Shown piece after piece: positions 1 through 9,703 of a stretch of DNA of 64,000 nt. The stretch is from contig JAWZSN010000020.1 of NCBI GenBank assembly GCA_033875255.1, forward strand, positions 46,130 to 110,129. Reading direction: 5' to 3'. The notes under the pieces were generated by a model that did no database searches, was not told the DNA's origin, and saw nothing but the letters and a program-made list of their open reading frames with translations. The stretch's first letter is position 1, and each line of letters begins with the position of its first letter. The position numbers and the translations under genes are program-made. This DNA comes from Marinimicrococcus sp033875255. Lineage in GTDB: Bacteria > Pseudomonadota > Alphaproteobacteria > Geminicoccales > Geminicoccaceae.

Positions 1-344
1 GCTCCCTCGACAAGCTCGCCGGCCTGGGCTTCGGCGCGCTGCGCGGCGCCCTTCTGGTGAGCGCCGCCTGGCTTCTGGCCGGCATGTTCCTGCAGCCCGA
101 GCGCTATCCTCCCTGGGTGCAGGAGGCGACGCTCCTGCCGCAGATCAAGACCGCCTCGGGCTGGCTGCGCGGGTTCCTGCCCGACGATTTCGAGAGCCGC
201 GCGCGCGACGCCGCGGTGGAGGTTCCCCTCAAGGCGGAGGCGGTGCGCGATGCGGCCGGCCTCGGCACGGAAGGCGGCGGCGAGACCGGCTACAGCGCGG
301 AGCAGCTGCAGCAGATGAACCGGCTTTTCCGCTCCGGTCAGTGA
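1..344 (+). CDS. cvpA: CvpA family membrane protein, C-terminal part
   Basis: The reading frame is open from the left edge of the window and ends at a TGA at 342-344. The visible product starts SLDKLAGLGFGALRGALLVS, which matches the last transmembrane region of CvpA (colicin V production family) proteins, followed by a hydrophilic tail ending NRLFRSGQ. CvpA is an inner-membrane protein commonly encoded next to purF, and purF follows here after 25 bases, so the two are probably co-transcribed. The N-terminus lies outside the window. The family assignment rests on one helix plus the neighbour. Confidence 0.8.
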   Translation, partial: SLDKLAGLGFGALRGALLVSAAWLLAGMFLQPERYPPWVQEATLLPQIKTASGWLRGFLPDDFESRARDAAVEVPLKAEAVRDAAGLGTEGGGETGYSAEQLQQMNRLFRSGQ

Positions 345-369
345 ACGAGCTTTTGTGGAGAGGCGCGGC

Positions 370-1827
<1,458 letters not shown>

Positions 1828-1829
1828 GC

Positions 1830-2543
1830 ATGCGTCTTTCGGGCAGGATCGTCTGCATCACCGGGGCGAGCCGCGGCTTCGGCGCGGCGGTGGCGCGGGC
1901 CTGTGCCGCGGAGGGCGCGCATCTGGTGCTGACCGGCCGTACCAAGGGCGGCCTCGAGGAGGTCGACGACGCGGTGCGCGCGGCCGGCGGCCAGGCGACG
2001 CTGATCCCCCTCGACCTGCGCCAGGGGCAGATGATCGACACGCTGGGCGCGGCGCTCTACGAGCGGTTTGGCCGGCTCGACGGGCTGGTCCTCAACGCAG
2101 GCGAGCTCGGCCCGATCACCCCTGTCTCGCATCTCGAGCCCAAGGTGCTCGAGCGCGTCATGGGCCTCAACGTGCTGGCCACGCACCGGCTGATCCGCTC
2201 GCTCGAGCCGCTCCTCAAGGCCTCGGCCGACGGCCGCGCGGTGGTCGTCACCGATGCGCCGGCGCGCGAGCCGCGGGCCTATTGGGGCGCCTATGCAGCC
2301 AGCAAGGCGGCGCTCGAGGCTCTTGCCCGGTGCTGGGCGCTGGAGCTGCGCATCACCCCGGTGCGGGTGAACCTCGCCGAGCCGGGCCCGATGGACACGC
2401 GCCTGCGCGGCGACGCCTTCCCCGGCGAGAAGCCGGGCGACCAGCCCGAGCCGGCCCGCTACGCTGCGGGCATCGTCGACCTGCTCGATCCGGCCTGCAC
2501 CCGCAACGGCGAGCTGGTACGGCTGCATGGCAGCCCCGCCTGA
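1830..2543 (+). CDS. SDR family NAD(P)-dependent oxidoreductase
   Basis: A 237-residue classical short-chain dehydrogenase/reductase. The cofactor motif TGASRGFG is at residues 11-18, LNAGELG follows, and the catalytic pair is Tyr155 and Lys159 (YAASK). The substrate cannot be told. An in-frame SDR directly after purF is common in alphaproteobacteria. The ATG at 1830 sits 2 bases after the purF stop, with GAGGAGG at the end of purF serving as ribosome binding site, so translation is probably coupled. A T-rich terminator-like segment follows. Confidence 0.9.
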   Translation: MRLSGRIVCITGASRGFGAAVARACAAEGAHLVLTGRTKGGLEEVDDAVRAAGGQATLIPLDLRQGQMIDTLGAALYERFGRLDGLVLNAGELGPITPVSHLEPKVLERVMGLNVLATHRLIRSLEPLLKASADGRAVVVTDAPAREPRAYWGAYAASKAALEALARCWALELRITPVRVNLAEPGPMDTRLRGDAFPGEKPGDQPEPARYAAGIVDLLDPACTRNGELVRLHGSPA

Positions 2544-2573
2544 CAGAGAGCTGGCGAGGAAGCCGTGGCGCAG

Positions 2574-2611
2574 GAGCCGGATCAAGGCGCTGCGCGCGGC
2601 TTCTCTTTTTT
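2574..2611 (+). terminator. Probable intrinsic terminator of the purF-SDR operon
   Basis: GAGCCG (2574-2579) can pair with CGGCTT (2597-2602, one G-T pair) around an inner GC-rich loop, followed by a T-rich run beginning TTCTCTTTTTT. It lies 30 bases after the SDR stop. The stem is modest, but an AT tract of this kind stands out in this G+C-rich DNA. Confidence 0.5.
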
Positions 2612-2710
2612 ATATATTTTTCAGTAGGGTAGGGGCTGTTCCTCAGGAGCGGCATGCATGACTGCGCGGGGGCGGCGGCGCCTGCAGCACAGAGGGCGGC
2701 TGCCTGCTCC

Positions 2711-4096
2711 TCACTCCGAGGCGTAGGGGTTCTCGCCGTGGCGCACGACGAAGCGCAGCGGCACGCCGTGCAGGTCGAACGCGTCCCGCATGCCCGCCGA
2801 GAGATAGCGCAGATAGCTGCCAGGCAGGTTCTCCGCCTGGCGGTTGGCGAACAGCGCGAAGGTCGGCGGCCGCGAGGAGGCCTGGGTCATGTAGCGGATC
2901 TTGATGCGCCGCTTGTTGACCAGCGGCGGCGGGTGGGCCTCCAGCGCCTCGCGCAGCCAGCGATTGAGCTGTGCCGTCGGCACCCGCTTGCGCCACCGCT
3001 CATAGGCCTTGAAGAGGGTCGGCAGCAGCTTGTCGACGCCGCGCCCGGTGTGCGCCGACAATGGCACGCAGATGACGCCTTTGACCTGCGCCAGCCGGTC
3101 GCCGAGGCGCTCGTGGAGCAGCGCCAGGGCCGCCTGGGGATCCTCCACCAGATCCCACTTGTTGACCACCACCACCAGCGCCCGGCCTTCGTCGATGGCG
3201 AGATTGGCGATGGTCAGGTCCTGGTGCTCGAGCGGCATGGTCGCGTCCATCACCAGCACCACGACGTGGGCGCTGCGGATCGAGCGGATGGTTGCCGAGA
3301 CCGACAGCTTCTCGACCTGCTGCTCGATCCGCGTGCGTCGACGCAGGCCCGCCGTGTCGATCAGCTCGATCTCGCGGTCCTCGAACTGCCAGACGATGCT
3401 CACGCTGTCGCGGGTGAGGCCGGGCTCCGGCCCGGTAAGCAGTCGCTGCCGGTCGATCAGCCGGTTGACGAGCGAGGATTTGCCGACATTGGGACGGCCG
3501 ACGATGGCGAGGCGCACCCGCTTGGGGCCGGCCTCCTCCTCCTCGTCCTCCGCCTGGGCGTCCAGGGCCAGCGCCTCCGGCGGCTCCTCCTCGGGCAGCT
3601 CGGGGGCGGCGAGGAGAGGGCGCAGCATGTCCGCGAGATCGACCAGCCCCTCGCCATGCTCGGCGGAGACCCATACCGGCTCGCCCAGACCCAGGCTCCA
3701 AGCCTCGGCGGCCCCGGCTATGGCGGCCCGTCCCTCGCACTTGTTGGCGACCAGGAGGACCGGCTTGTCGGAGCGCCGCAGGATCTCGGCGATGTCCTGG
3801 TCGGCCGGGGTGACGCCGGCTCGCGCATCGATCAGGAAGAGGCCGACATCGGCCTCCTCGAGACCCTCGAAGGTGAGCTGGCGCAGCCGGCCGGGCAGCG
3901 TCTCCTCGCCGCCCGCCTCCACACCGGCCGTGTCGACGACGCGGAAGCTCAGGTCGTAGAGCCGACCGTCGCCTTCGAGGCGATCGCGGGTCAGGCCGGG
4001 CAGATCGTGGACCAGCGCCTGGCGCCGCCCCACCATGCGGTTGAACAGGGTGGACTTGCCGACATTGGGCCGGCCAAGGATCGCCACGGTGCGCAT
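2711..4096 (-). CDS. der: Ribosome biogenesis GTPase Der (EngA)
   Basis: The 461-residue product has the tandem G-domain arrangement unique to Der: a first P-loop GRPNVGKS at residues 8-15 with DTAG and NKCE, an acidic linker rich in Glu, then a second GRPNVGKS near residue 200 with DTAGLRRRTR and NKWD, and the C-terminal KH-like domain. Der acts in 50S subunit maturation. The start is the ATG at 4096. The gene is third in a minus-strand operon (TPR protein, bamB, der), 50 bases after bamB, an arrangement conserved in many proteobacteria. Confidence 0.97.
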   Translation of the reverse strand: MRTVAILGRPNVGKSTLFNRMVGRRQALVHDLPGLTRDRLEGDGRLYDLSFRVVDTAGVEAGGEETLPGRLRQLTFEGLEEADVGLFLIDARAGVTPADQDIAEILRRSDKPVLLVANKCEGRAAIAGAAEAWSLGLGEPVWVSAEHGEGLVDLADMLRPLLAAPELPEEEPPEALALDAQAEDEEEEAGPKRVRLAIVGRPNVGKSSLVNRLIDRQRLLTGPEPGLTRDSVSIVWQFEDREIELIDTAGLRRRTRIEQQVEKLSVSATIRSIRSAHVVVLVMDATMPLEHQDLTIANLAIDEGRALVVVVNKWDLVEDPQAALALLHERLGDRLAQVKGVICVPLSAHTGRGVDKLLPTLFKAYERWRKRVPTAQLNRWLREALEAHPPPLVNKRRIKIRYMTQASSRPPTFALFANRQAENLPGSYLRYLSAGMRDAFDLHGVPLRFVVRHGENPYASE

Positions 4097-4146
4097 CGAA
4101 GAACCTCGAGAGACAAGGGCCGGCCGTCAGCGGCCGGCCCGACCGG

Positions 4147-5466
4147 TCAGCGGAAAGCGTGCAGCTCGCCGCCGTCGGTGAGAATATAGACGGTTCCGCC
4201 CGCCACGACAGGCGGCTGAGTGGCGCGGCCCGGGAAGGAGAGGCGCTCGAGGATCTCGCCGGTGGCTGGGGAGACGCTTGCCAGCACGCCGCTCGAGGAG
4301 GCGAGGAGCAGGCGGCCGCCGGCCAGCACCGGGCCTGCCCACAAGGCCGGCGTCTCGTCACTCTCGGCAGCGGCATTGAGCGGCGCCACCCAGCGGATCC
4401 TGCCATTGATGGCCAGAAGCGAGATCAGCTCGCCGCGCTCGCTCGCGAGGAACACGAACTCGCCGGCAGGCCACGGCGTGAACAGCGAGGTCAGGTCATG
4501 GTCCCACAAGCGATCACCCCGGGCCAGGCTGAAGGCCGCGGTCTCGCCGCCGCTGCCGGCCAGGAACACCCGGCCGTCGGCCACCGCGGGGGCGCCGGTG
4601 ATGTCGCTGATGGTGCCGATCGCCAGCGTCCGGCGCGGGCGCAGCAGCGTGTCGGTCCAGATCGGGCTGCCGTCGGCCAGCGCCAGCGCGAAGACCTCGC
4701 CGGAGGAGTAGGTGACGATCACCCGCTCGCCGATCACGGCCGGCGAGGAGGCACCGAGGATTCCGGTCTGCTCGAAGAGGCCCGCATGCCGCCACAGCAC
4801 GTCGCCCTCGGCTGCACCCAGGACGAAGAGCTGGTTGTCGGCGGTGCGTACCAGCACGCGCCCCTCGGCGAAGGCCGGGGCGCTGCGGATCGGCGCCAGC
4901 AGGTTGCGCCGCCACAGCTCGGTGCCGGACGCAGCGTCGAGGGCTGCGACCTCGCCCCAGCTCTCGGTGACGTAGAGCCGCCCGTCGGCGAAGGCGAGGC
5001 CGCCGCCGCCGAGCCGGTCGGAGCCGTCGCGGCCCTCGGGCTCCCAGCGCCAGACCCGGCGCCCGTCGCCGGCCGAGACCGCGGTGACGCTGCCGGCGCC
5101 GTCGACGGCGAAGACTTTGCCGTCGGCGACCACCGGGCGGCCGAGCAGGCGGGCGCCGCCGGCGGCTCCCTCGCCGATGCCCGCACTCCATGCGCGCTTC
5201 AGGCTCGCCGGGGCGGCGAGATGGCCCGGCGCGTGGCTGGCGCTGCCGCCGTCCTGCGCCCAGGTCTCGCTGGGCCGGGCCGGCGGGAGCTGCACCGGCA
5301 CGTCTGCCAGCATCGGGTCGGCGCTCGGCCCGTCGCCGAGCAACATGACCGGCATGCGGGCGCCGGGCAGCGGCGCCTCCTCGTCACCCATCCAGGGCAG
5401 GCTGCTGCAGCCGGCGAGCAGGAGGGCGAGCGGGCCGGCGAGGGCGGCGGTACGGCGCAGCTTCAT
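4147..5466 (-). CDS. bamB: Outer membrane assembly lipoprotein BamB
   Basis: The 439-residue product begins with a lipoprotein signal (LLLAGC, lipidated Cys20) and continues as PQQ-type beta-propeller repeats (LYVTESWGEVAALDAASG and similar), ending ILTDGGELHAFR. BamB is the scaffold lipoprotein of the BAM complex that folds outer-membrane proteins. The start is the ATG at 5466, which overlaps the stop of the upstream TPR gene as ATGA; a much longer in-frame extension upstream is only open reading frame without signal sequence. Gene order TPR-bamB-der supports the call. Confidence 0.93.
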   Translation of the reverse strand: MKLRRTAALAGPLALLLAGCSSLPWMGDEEAPLPGARMPVMLLGDGPSADPMLADVPVQLPPARPSETWAQDGGSASHAPGHLAAPASLKRAWSAGIGEGAAGGARLLGRPVVADGKVFAVDGAGSVTAVSAGDGRRVWRWEPEGRDGSDRLGGGGLAFADGRLYVTESWGEVAALDAASGTELWRRNLLAPIRSAPAFAEGRVLVRTADNQLFVLGAAEGDVLWRHAGLFEQTGILGASSPAVIGERVIVTYSSGEVFALALADGSPIWTDTLLRPRRTLAIGTISDITGAPAVADGRVFLAGSGGETAAFSLARGDRLWDHDLTSLFTPWPAGEFVFLASERGELISLLAINGRIRWVAPLNAAAESDETPALWAGPVLAGGRLLLASSSGVLASVSPATGEILERLSFPGRATQPPVVAGGTVYILTDGGELHAFR

Positions 5467-6134
5467 GAGGCGGTCCTGGTCGGTTCGGCGCCGAGCGCCC
5501 GGAGGAGCTCGTCGGCGCGCTCTTTGGCGCCGCGCGGCGTTTGCGCATCGTCGCGCATCGCCTCCAGCGCCTCGACCGCCCGGCTCCGCTCGCCGGCGCG
5601 CAGGGCGGCAGCGGCGATGAGCTCGCGGGCGAGATGGCGCCATGGCCCGGTCTGGGTGGCAAGCGGTTCGAGACGGGCGATGAGCTCGGCCGGCGGCGCC
5701 ACGTCGACCTCGAGAGAGGCGCCGAGCACAGTTGCGAGGTCGCGCATCATCGGGTCGGCGCCGTCGTCGCCGGCCAGCGTCTCGAGCGCGGCTCCGGCTG
5801 CCTGGCGGTCGCCGGCCTCGAGCGCGGCGGTGGCGGCCTGGAGGCGGGCGAGTGTGGCGAAGCCCGCGGGAGCATCCTCGGCGAACGCGCGAAAGGCGGC
5901 GGCCGCCTCGGCGGGCTTGCCGCCGGCCAGCAGCTGCTCGGCGGCGGCAAAGCCGCGCGCCGCCTCGGTCGCCTGGCGGTGTTGCCACCACTGCCAGCCC
6001 TGCCAGCCGACGCCGGCCAGCACGAGCAGCAGGACGACGCCGACCGCGAGGCCGCCCCAGCGCTTCCACAGCGCCACGAGCTTGTCGCGCTGCAGCTCCT
6101 CGTCGACTTCGCGGAAAAGTTCTTCGGCCTTCAC
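5463..6134 (-). CDS. YfgM-like membrane-anchored tetratricopeptide protein
   Basis: 223 residues: a short cytoplasmic start (KAEELFREVDEELQRDK), one transmembrane segment at about residues 29-50, then an Ala-rich helical periplasmic domain like the TPR_21 (YfgM/DUF2133) family. YfgM-type proteins sit in the inner membrane beside the Sec translocon and BAM chaperones. The start is the GTG at 6134. The gene leads the bamB-der operon with a 4-base overlap to bamB. Confidence 0.85.
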   Translation of the reverse strand: MKAEELFREVDEELQRDKLVALWKRWGGLAVGVVLLLVLAGVGWQGWQWWQHRQATEAARGFAAAEQLLAGGKPAEAAAAFRAFAEDAPAGFATLARLQAATAALEAGDRQAAGAALETLAGDDGADPMMRDLATVLGASLEVDVAPPAELIARLEPLATQTGPWRHLARELIAAAALRAGERSRAVEALEAMRDDAQTPRGAKERADELLRALGAEPTRTAS

Positions 6135-6308
6135 CTGCGCCTACCCGGTCGGTGTCCTTGTACGTCGCCGGCGGACGTCGCTCGCCGACGCCACGCACGG
6201 CGCCGCGGCGACAGACCCACGGCCGGCGAAGAGGTATGGGAGCAGAACGGGTTTGGCAAGGCTGTCCGCCTACCTTACCCTCTGCGTGCCACCAGCCGGG
6301 AGGAAGCC

Positions 6309-6869
6309 ATGCCCAGGCTCTTCATCGCTCTCGACCTTCCGGAGGAGACGACGGCCGAGCTCGACCGGCTGTGCGTCGGCCTGCCCGGGGCGCGCTGGAC
6401 CGATCCCGGCGACTTCCACCTGACGTTGCGCTTCATCGGCGAGGTCGACCACGCCACCTTCTGTGAGGTCGGCGAGGCCCTCGCCTCGGTGAGCCTGCGG
6501 CCCTTCGAGATGCGCCTGAAGGGGCTGGGCGAGTTCCCGCCGCGCGGGCCGATGCACACGCTTTGGGCCGGAATCGAGGCGCCCGACGCGCTGATGCAGC
6601 TCAAGCGTCGCCTCGACCGCGTGTGCGACGAGGCAGGGGTGGCGCGCGAGAAGCGCAAGTTCGTGCCGCACGTCACCCTGGCGCGGTTCCGCGAGCCGCC
6701 GCCGCACGAGCGCTATGCCAGCTGGCTGGCGCGCCGGGCGCTGTTCAGGACGGCACCCTTCCCGGTGAGCCACTTCACCCTCTACTCGAGCATCCTGCGG
6801 TCCGACGGCGCCGAGCATGTGCCCGAGGCGTCCTACGACTTCGTCAGCGGGGTAGCGGAGCGCGTCTAG
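6309..6869 (+). CDS. thpR: RNA 2',3'-cyclic phosphodiesterase (2'-5' RNA ligase family)
   Basis: 186 residues with the two tetrapeptide motifs that define the 2H phosphoesterase superfamily: HLTLRF near residue 37 and HVTLARF near residue 121. The start MPRLFIALDLPEE and the end FTLYSSILRSDGAEH are typical of ThpR (LigT). The enzyme opens 2',3'-cyclic phosphates on RNA. The start is the ATG at 6309 with GGGAGGAAG just upstream. The gene stands alone, divergent from the TPR-bamB-der operon. Confidence 0.93.
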   Translation: MPRLFIALDLPEETTAELDRLCVGLPGARWTDPGDFHLTLRFIGEVDHATFCEVGEALASVSLRPFEMRLKGLGEFPPRGPMHTLWAGIEAPDALMQLKRRLDRVCDEAGVAREKRKFVPHVTLARFREPPPHERYASWLARRALFRTAPFPVSHFTLYSSILRSDGAEHVPEASYDFVSGVAERV

Positions 6870-7112
6870 CGCCGCCGGACCCTTGAACGCCGGCTCGCAC
6901 CGGCGTCCTGGGTCCCCATGACCGGTTTCGACGGCCATGCCCCGTCCGGGTGCGCCGTCGAGATCCGGCCGCCGACCGACCTTCTCGCTCCCGCTACCGT
7001 CCAGTCACCGCGCCAGCAAGCTGCTGCTCCGACCGTCACGAAATTGCGATGCGGAGCCTCTATCACCGCGCTCACGCAGATCCCCGCGTAACAGCAGCTC
7101 GCTGGAAAGAAG

Positions 7113-7967
7113 ATGATCAGAACACTCGTCGCAGCGGCTGCCGCCGTTGCCATGGCAGGATCCGTCCAGGCTCAGCCGCTGAGATTCGCCGTCACCGATA
7201 TCGAGGGGCTGGAGGCTCTCCAGCAGGAGTTCGCTCCCTTCGAGGCCGCGCTCGAGGAGGCGTCCGGGCAGGAGATCGAGCTGCTGCCGGTCAGCTCGCG
7301 CACCGCCGCGGTCGAGGCGATCAGGCAGGGGCTGGTGGATCTCGTGCTCACCGGGCCGGCCGAGTACGTGGTGATCGACGGGCTCACCGATGCGCAGATC
7401 GTCACCGCCTGGCAGCGCCCCAACTACTACGCCCAGATCGTCGTCATGGCCGAAGGCCCGATCAAGTCTGTCGCCGACCTCAAGGGCAGGACGGTGAGCT
7501 TCGGCTCGGTCGGCTCGACCTCGCAGCATCTGGGCCCCGCCCAGGTCCTGGCCGATTTCGGCCTGGCCTACGGCAGCGATTACGCGCCGCAGATCATCTC
7601 GCGCAATGTGGCGGCCGAAGCGCTGATCCGCGGCGACGTGCACGCCATCGGCATGAACGAGGGCCATCTGGCCTCGATCCGCGAAGCGTTCCCGGATCAA
7701 TCCTTCATGGTCATCGCGCGCGGCCGTGATTTGCCCAACGACATCCTCGTCGCCCGCAAGGACGCCGATCCAGAGGCGATCGCGGCGGTGAAGAAGGCTT
7801 TCGTCGAGCAAGGCGACAAGCTGATGGCCGCCGTCGTGAAAGGCGACGACAACAGGAAGTACACCGGCGGCTTCTTCCTCACCCAGGTCCAGGACAGCGA
7901 CTACGACTACGTCCGTTCGATGTATGCGACCATTGGCGTCGATAGCAGTGCATTCGTCGGCGATTGA
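7113..7967 (+). CDS. Phosphonate-type ABC transporter substrate-binding protein
   Basis: 284 residues with an N-terminal signal peptide (cleavage near residue 20, SVQA/QP) followed by a PhnD-like periplasmic binding fold: RFAVTDIEGLEAL, GLVDLVLTGPAEYVVI, KGRTVSFGSVGSTSQHL, GDVHAIGMNEGHL. The family binds phosphonate, phosphite or phosphate. The ligand cannot be named from sequence, since many PhnD relatives in alphaproteobacteria have other anionic ligands. The ATPase and permease genes follow in overlapping frames. RBS GGAAAGAAG precedes the ATG. Confidence 0.88.
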   Translation: MIRTLVAAAAAVAMAGSVQAQPLRFAVTDIEGLEALQQEFAPFEAALEEASGQEIELLPVSSRTAAVEAIRQGLVDLVLTGPAEYVVIDGLTDAQIVTAWQRPNYYAQIVVMAEGPIKSVADLKGRTVSFGSVGSTSQHLGPAQVLADFGLAYGSDYAPQIISRNVAAEALIRGDVHAIGMNEGHLASIREAFPDQSFMVIARGRDLPNDILVARKDADPEAIAAVKKAFVEQGDKLMAAVVKGDDNRKYTGGFFLTQVQDSDYDYVRSMYATIGVDSSAFVGD

Positions 7968-8814
7968 TCAGGTTCTCGAGCGGCAGGTGGCGTTGCTAGG
8001 GGCAGCGCCGCCTGCCGTCTCACCGCCGCGCGTCTGGCCCGTCGCCGACGAGGCGGGCGGTAGCGCCACGCCGATCATCGCGGCGCGCGGTTTGAGGAAA
8101 TCCTATGACGGGCGGCTCGACATACTGAGCGGCATCGATCTGACCATCGCGGCCGGCGAGCGGGTGGCCCTGATCGGGGCAAACGGCTGCGGCAAGTCCA
8201 CGCTGCTGAAATGCCTCATCGCCCTGCACCGAATCTCGGGCGGGAGCCTCTCCACGATGGGCAGGGATCTGTCGGGCCCGGGCGGCCGGGAGGTGCAGCG
8301 CCAGGTGCGCCGGCAGACCGGCTTCGTCTTCCAAAAGCACTGCCTGGTACGCCGCCGCACGGTCCTCTCCAACGTGGTTCACGGCTTCTTCGGCGGAGCG
8401 GGAAGCTGGCGCGCCTTCTCCCACAACCTGGCCCCCGCGGGCTGGCGCGAGGCCGCCATGGAGTCGCTGGCCGAGGTGCGCCTAGCCGAACGGGCTCTGG
8501 CCCGGGCTGATTCGCTCTCGGGCGGGCAGCAGCAGCGGGTGGCCATCGCCCGCGCCCTGGTCCGCCGTCCCCGCCTGCTGATTGCCGACGAGCCGGCCGC
8601 GAGTCTCGATCCGGTCTCCGGCCGCAACGTCATGGAGCTCTTCACGCGGCTCTGCGCAGAGCACGGGATCACGCTTCTCTTCACATCGCACGACATGGCG
8701 CACGCGCTCGAGCATGCGAGCCGCGTGGTGGCGCTCAAGCAGGGGCGTGTCCTTCTCGACAAGCCGCCGAGCCAGGTCACACCTGCCGATCTGAAAGAGA
8801 CGTTCGATGACTGA
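7924..8814 (+). CDS. Phosphonate-type ABC transporter ATP-binding protein (PhnC-like)
   Basis: The product carries Walker A GANGCGKST, signature LSGGQQQRV, Walker B LLIADEP and the H-loop TSHD, and the overall pattern of PhnC ATPases. Calling the ATG at 7924 gives 296 residues but adds about 45 residues before the first beta strand (IIAARGLRKSY), and overlaps the upstream gene by 44 bases. In-frame alternatives are GTG at 7948 or 7987. The gene energises the importer formed with its two neighbours, and its stop overlaps the permease start. Confidence 0.85.
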   Translation: MRPLASIAVHSSAIDQVLERQVALLGAAPPAVSPPRVWPVADEAGGSATPIIAARGLRKSYDGRLDILSGIDLTIAAGERVALIGANGCGKSTLLKCLIALHRISGGSLSTMGRDLSGPGGREVQRQVRRQTGFVFQKHCLVRRRTVLSNVVHGFFGGAGSWRAFSHNLAPAGWREAAMESLAEVRLAERALARADSLSGGQQQRVAIARALVRRPRLLIADEPAASLDPVSGRNVMELFTRLCAEHGITLLFTSHDMAHALEHASRVVALKQGRVLLDKPPSQVTPADLKETFDD

Positions 8815-9607
8815 CGCCGGCAGGGCGGCACCCGGGCGCCTGGCCGGGCTGACGCCCCTGCACTTCGTCACGCTGGTCACGCTGGGCGCGCTGATCCTCG
8901 CCTCCATGGGCCAGGTGGCACCGTCGCCCCGGCAGCTGGCCAGCGGCGTGCCGGGCATGGTCGACCTGGTTGGGCGAATGATGCCCCCCAGCACCGAGCC
9001 GGGCTTCCTCTGGCGTGTCACCGTGCGGATCGTCGAGACCTTCCAGATCGCGCTGGTGGGTGCCGCGATCGGCATCGCCCTCAGCCTGCCGATCGCCTGC
9101 CTGGGGGCGCGGGGCGTGTCGCCGCTGGGCCGTGGCAGCTACCTGGTCAAGGCGCTGGTCTCGTTGCTGCGCACCATCCCCGACCTGGTGTGGGCGCTGC
9201 TTTTCGTCGCGACGGTCGGGCTGGGCGCCGTCGCCGGAACGATGACCATCATGGTCGACACTATAGGCTTTTGCGGCCGCTTCTTCGCCGAGGCGATGGA
9301 GGATGCCGAGAAGGAGCCGCAGGAGGCGCTGTCGGCGATGGGGGCGGGGCGCGGATCCATCCTCGCCGGCGCGATCCTCCCCGACATCATGCCCTCGCTG
9401 ATCAACTCCTCGCTGTTCGCGCTGGAGAAGGCGGTCCGCGCCTCGGTGGTGCTGGGCCTCGTGGGCGCCGGCGGGATCGGTCAGGAGCTCAAGGTCGCCT
9501 TCGACCTCTTCCAGTACCGCAACGCCTCCACCATCATCCTCGTGATCTTCGCGATCGTGCTAGCGATGGAGGTCTGCACCGACAGGCTGCGCGCCCGGCT
9601 CCAGTGA
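8807..9607 (+). CDS. Phosphonate-type ABC transporter permease (PhnE-like)
   Basis: 266 residues with about six hydrophobic segments and the permease EAA loop (EALSAMGAGRGSILAGAILP), typical of PhnE. The start ATG at 8807 overlaps the end of the ATPase gene by 8 bases, so the two are translationally coupled. One permease gene is enough, as PhnE works as a homodimer. The gene converges on guaA with only 84 bases between stops. Confidence 0.88.
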   Translation: MTDAGRAAPGRLAGLTPLHFVTLVTLGALILASMGQVAPSPRQLASGVPGMVDLVGRMMPPSTEPGFLWRVTVRIVETFQIALVGAAIGIALSLPIACLGARGVSPLGRGSYLVKALVSLLRTIPDLVWALLFVATVGLGAVAGTMTIMVDTIGFCGRFFAEAMEDAEKEPQEALSAMGAGRGSILAGAILPDIMPSLINSSLFALEKAVRASVVLGLVGAGGIGQELKVAFDLFQYRNASTIILVIFAIVLAMEVCTDRLRARLQ

Positions 9608-9637
9608 GCCGCGCGCGGCCTCGGCCGCCTCCCGCTC

Positions 9638-9703
9638 GCCCTGGCGCGCCGCGCGCGCCTACTTCCACTCGCCCGGGTGCGCCGCGCGCGCCTATTCCCA
9701 CTC
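9638..9703 (-). repeat. Two tandem copies of a 33-base unit at the guaA 3' end
   Basis: Units 9638-9670 and 9671-9703 agree at 29 of 33 positions. The copy nearer guaA contains its last codons and stop (Glu-Trp-Glu-TAG). The distal copy repeats the same frame (Glu-Trp-Lys-TAG), and a third degenerate copy may precede 9638. It looks like a local duplication of the gene end. Confidence 0.75.
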
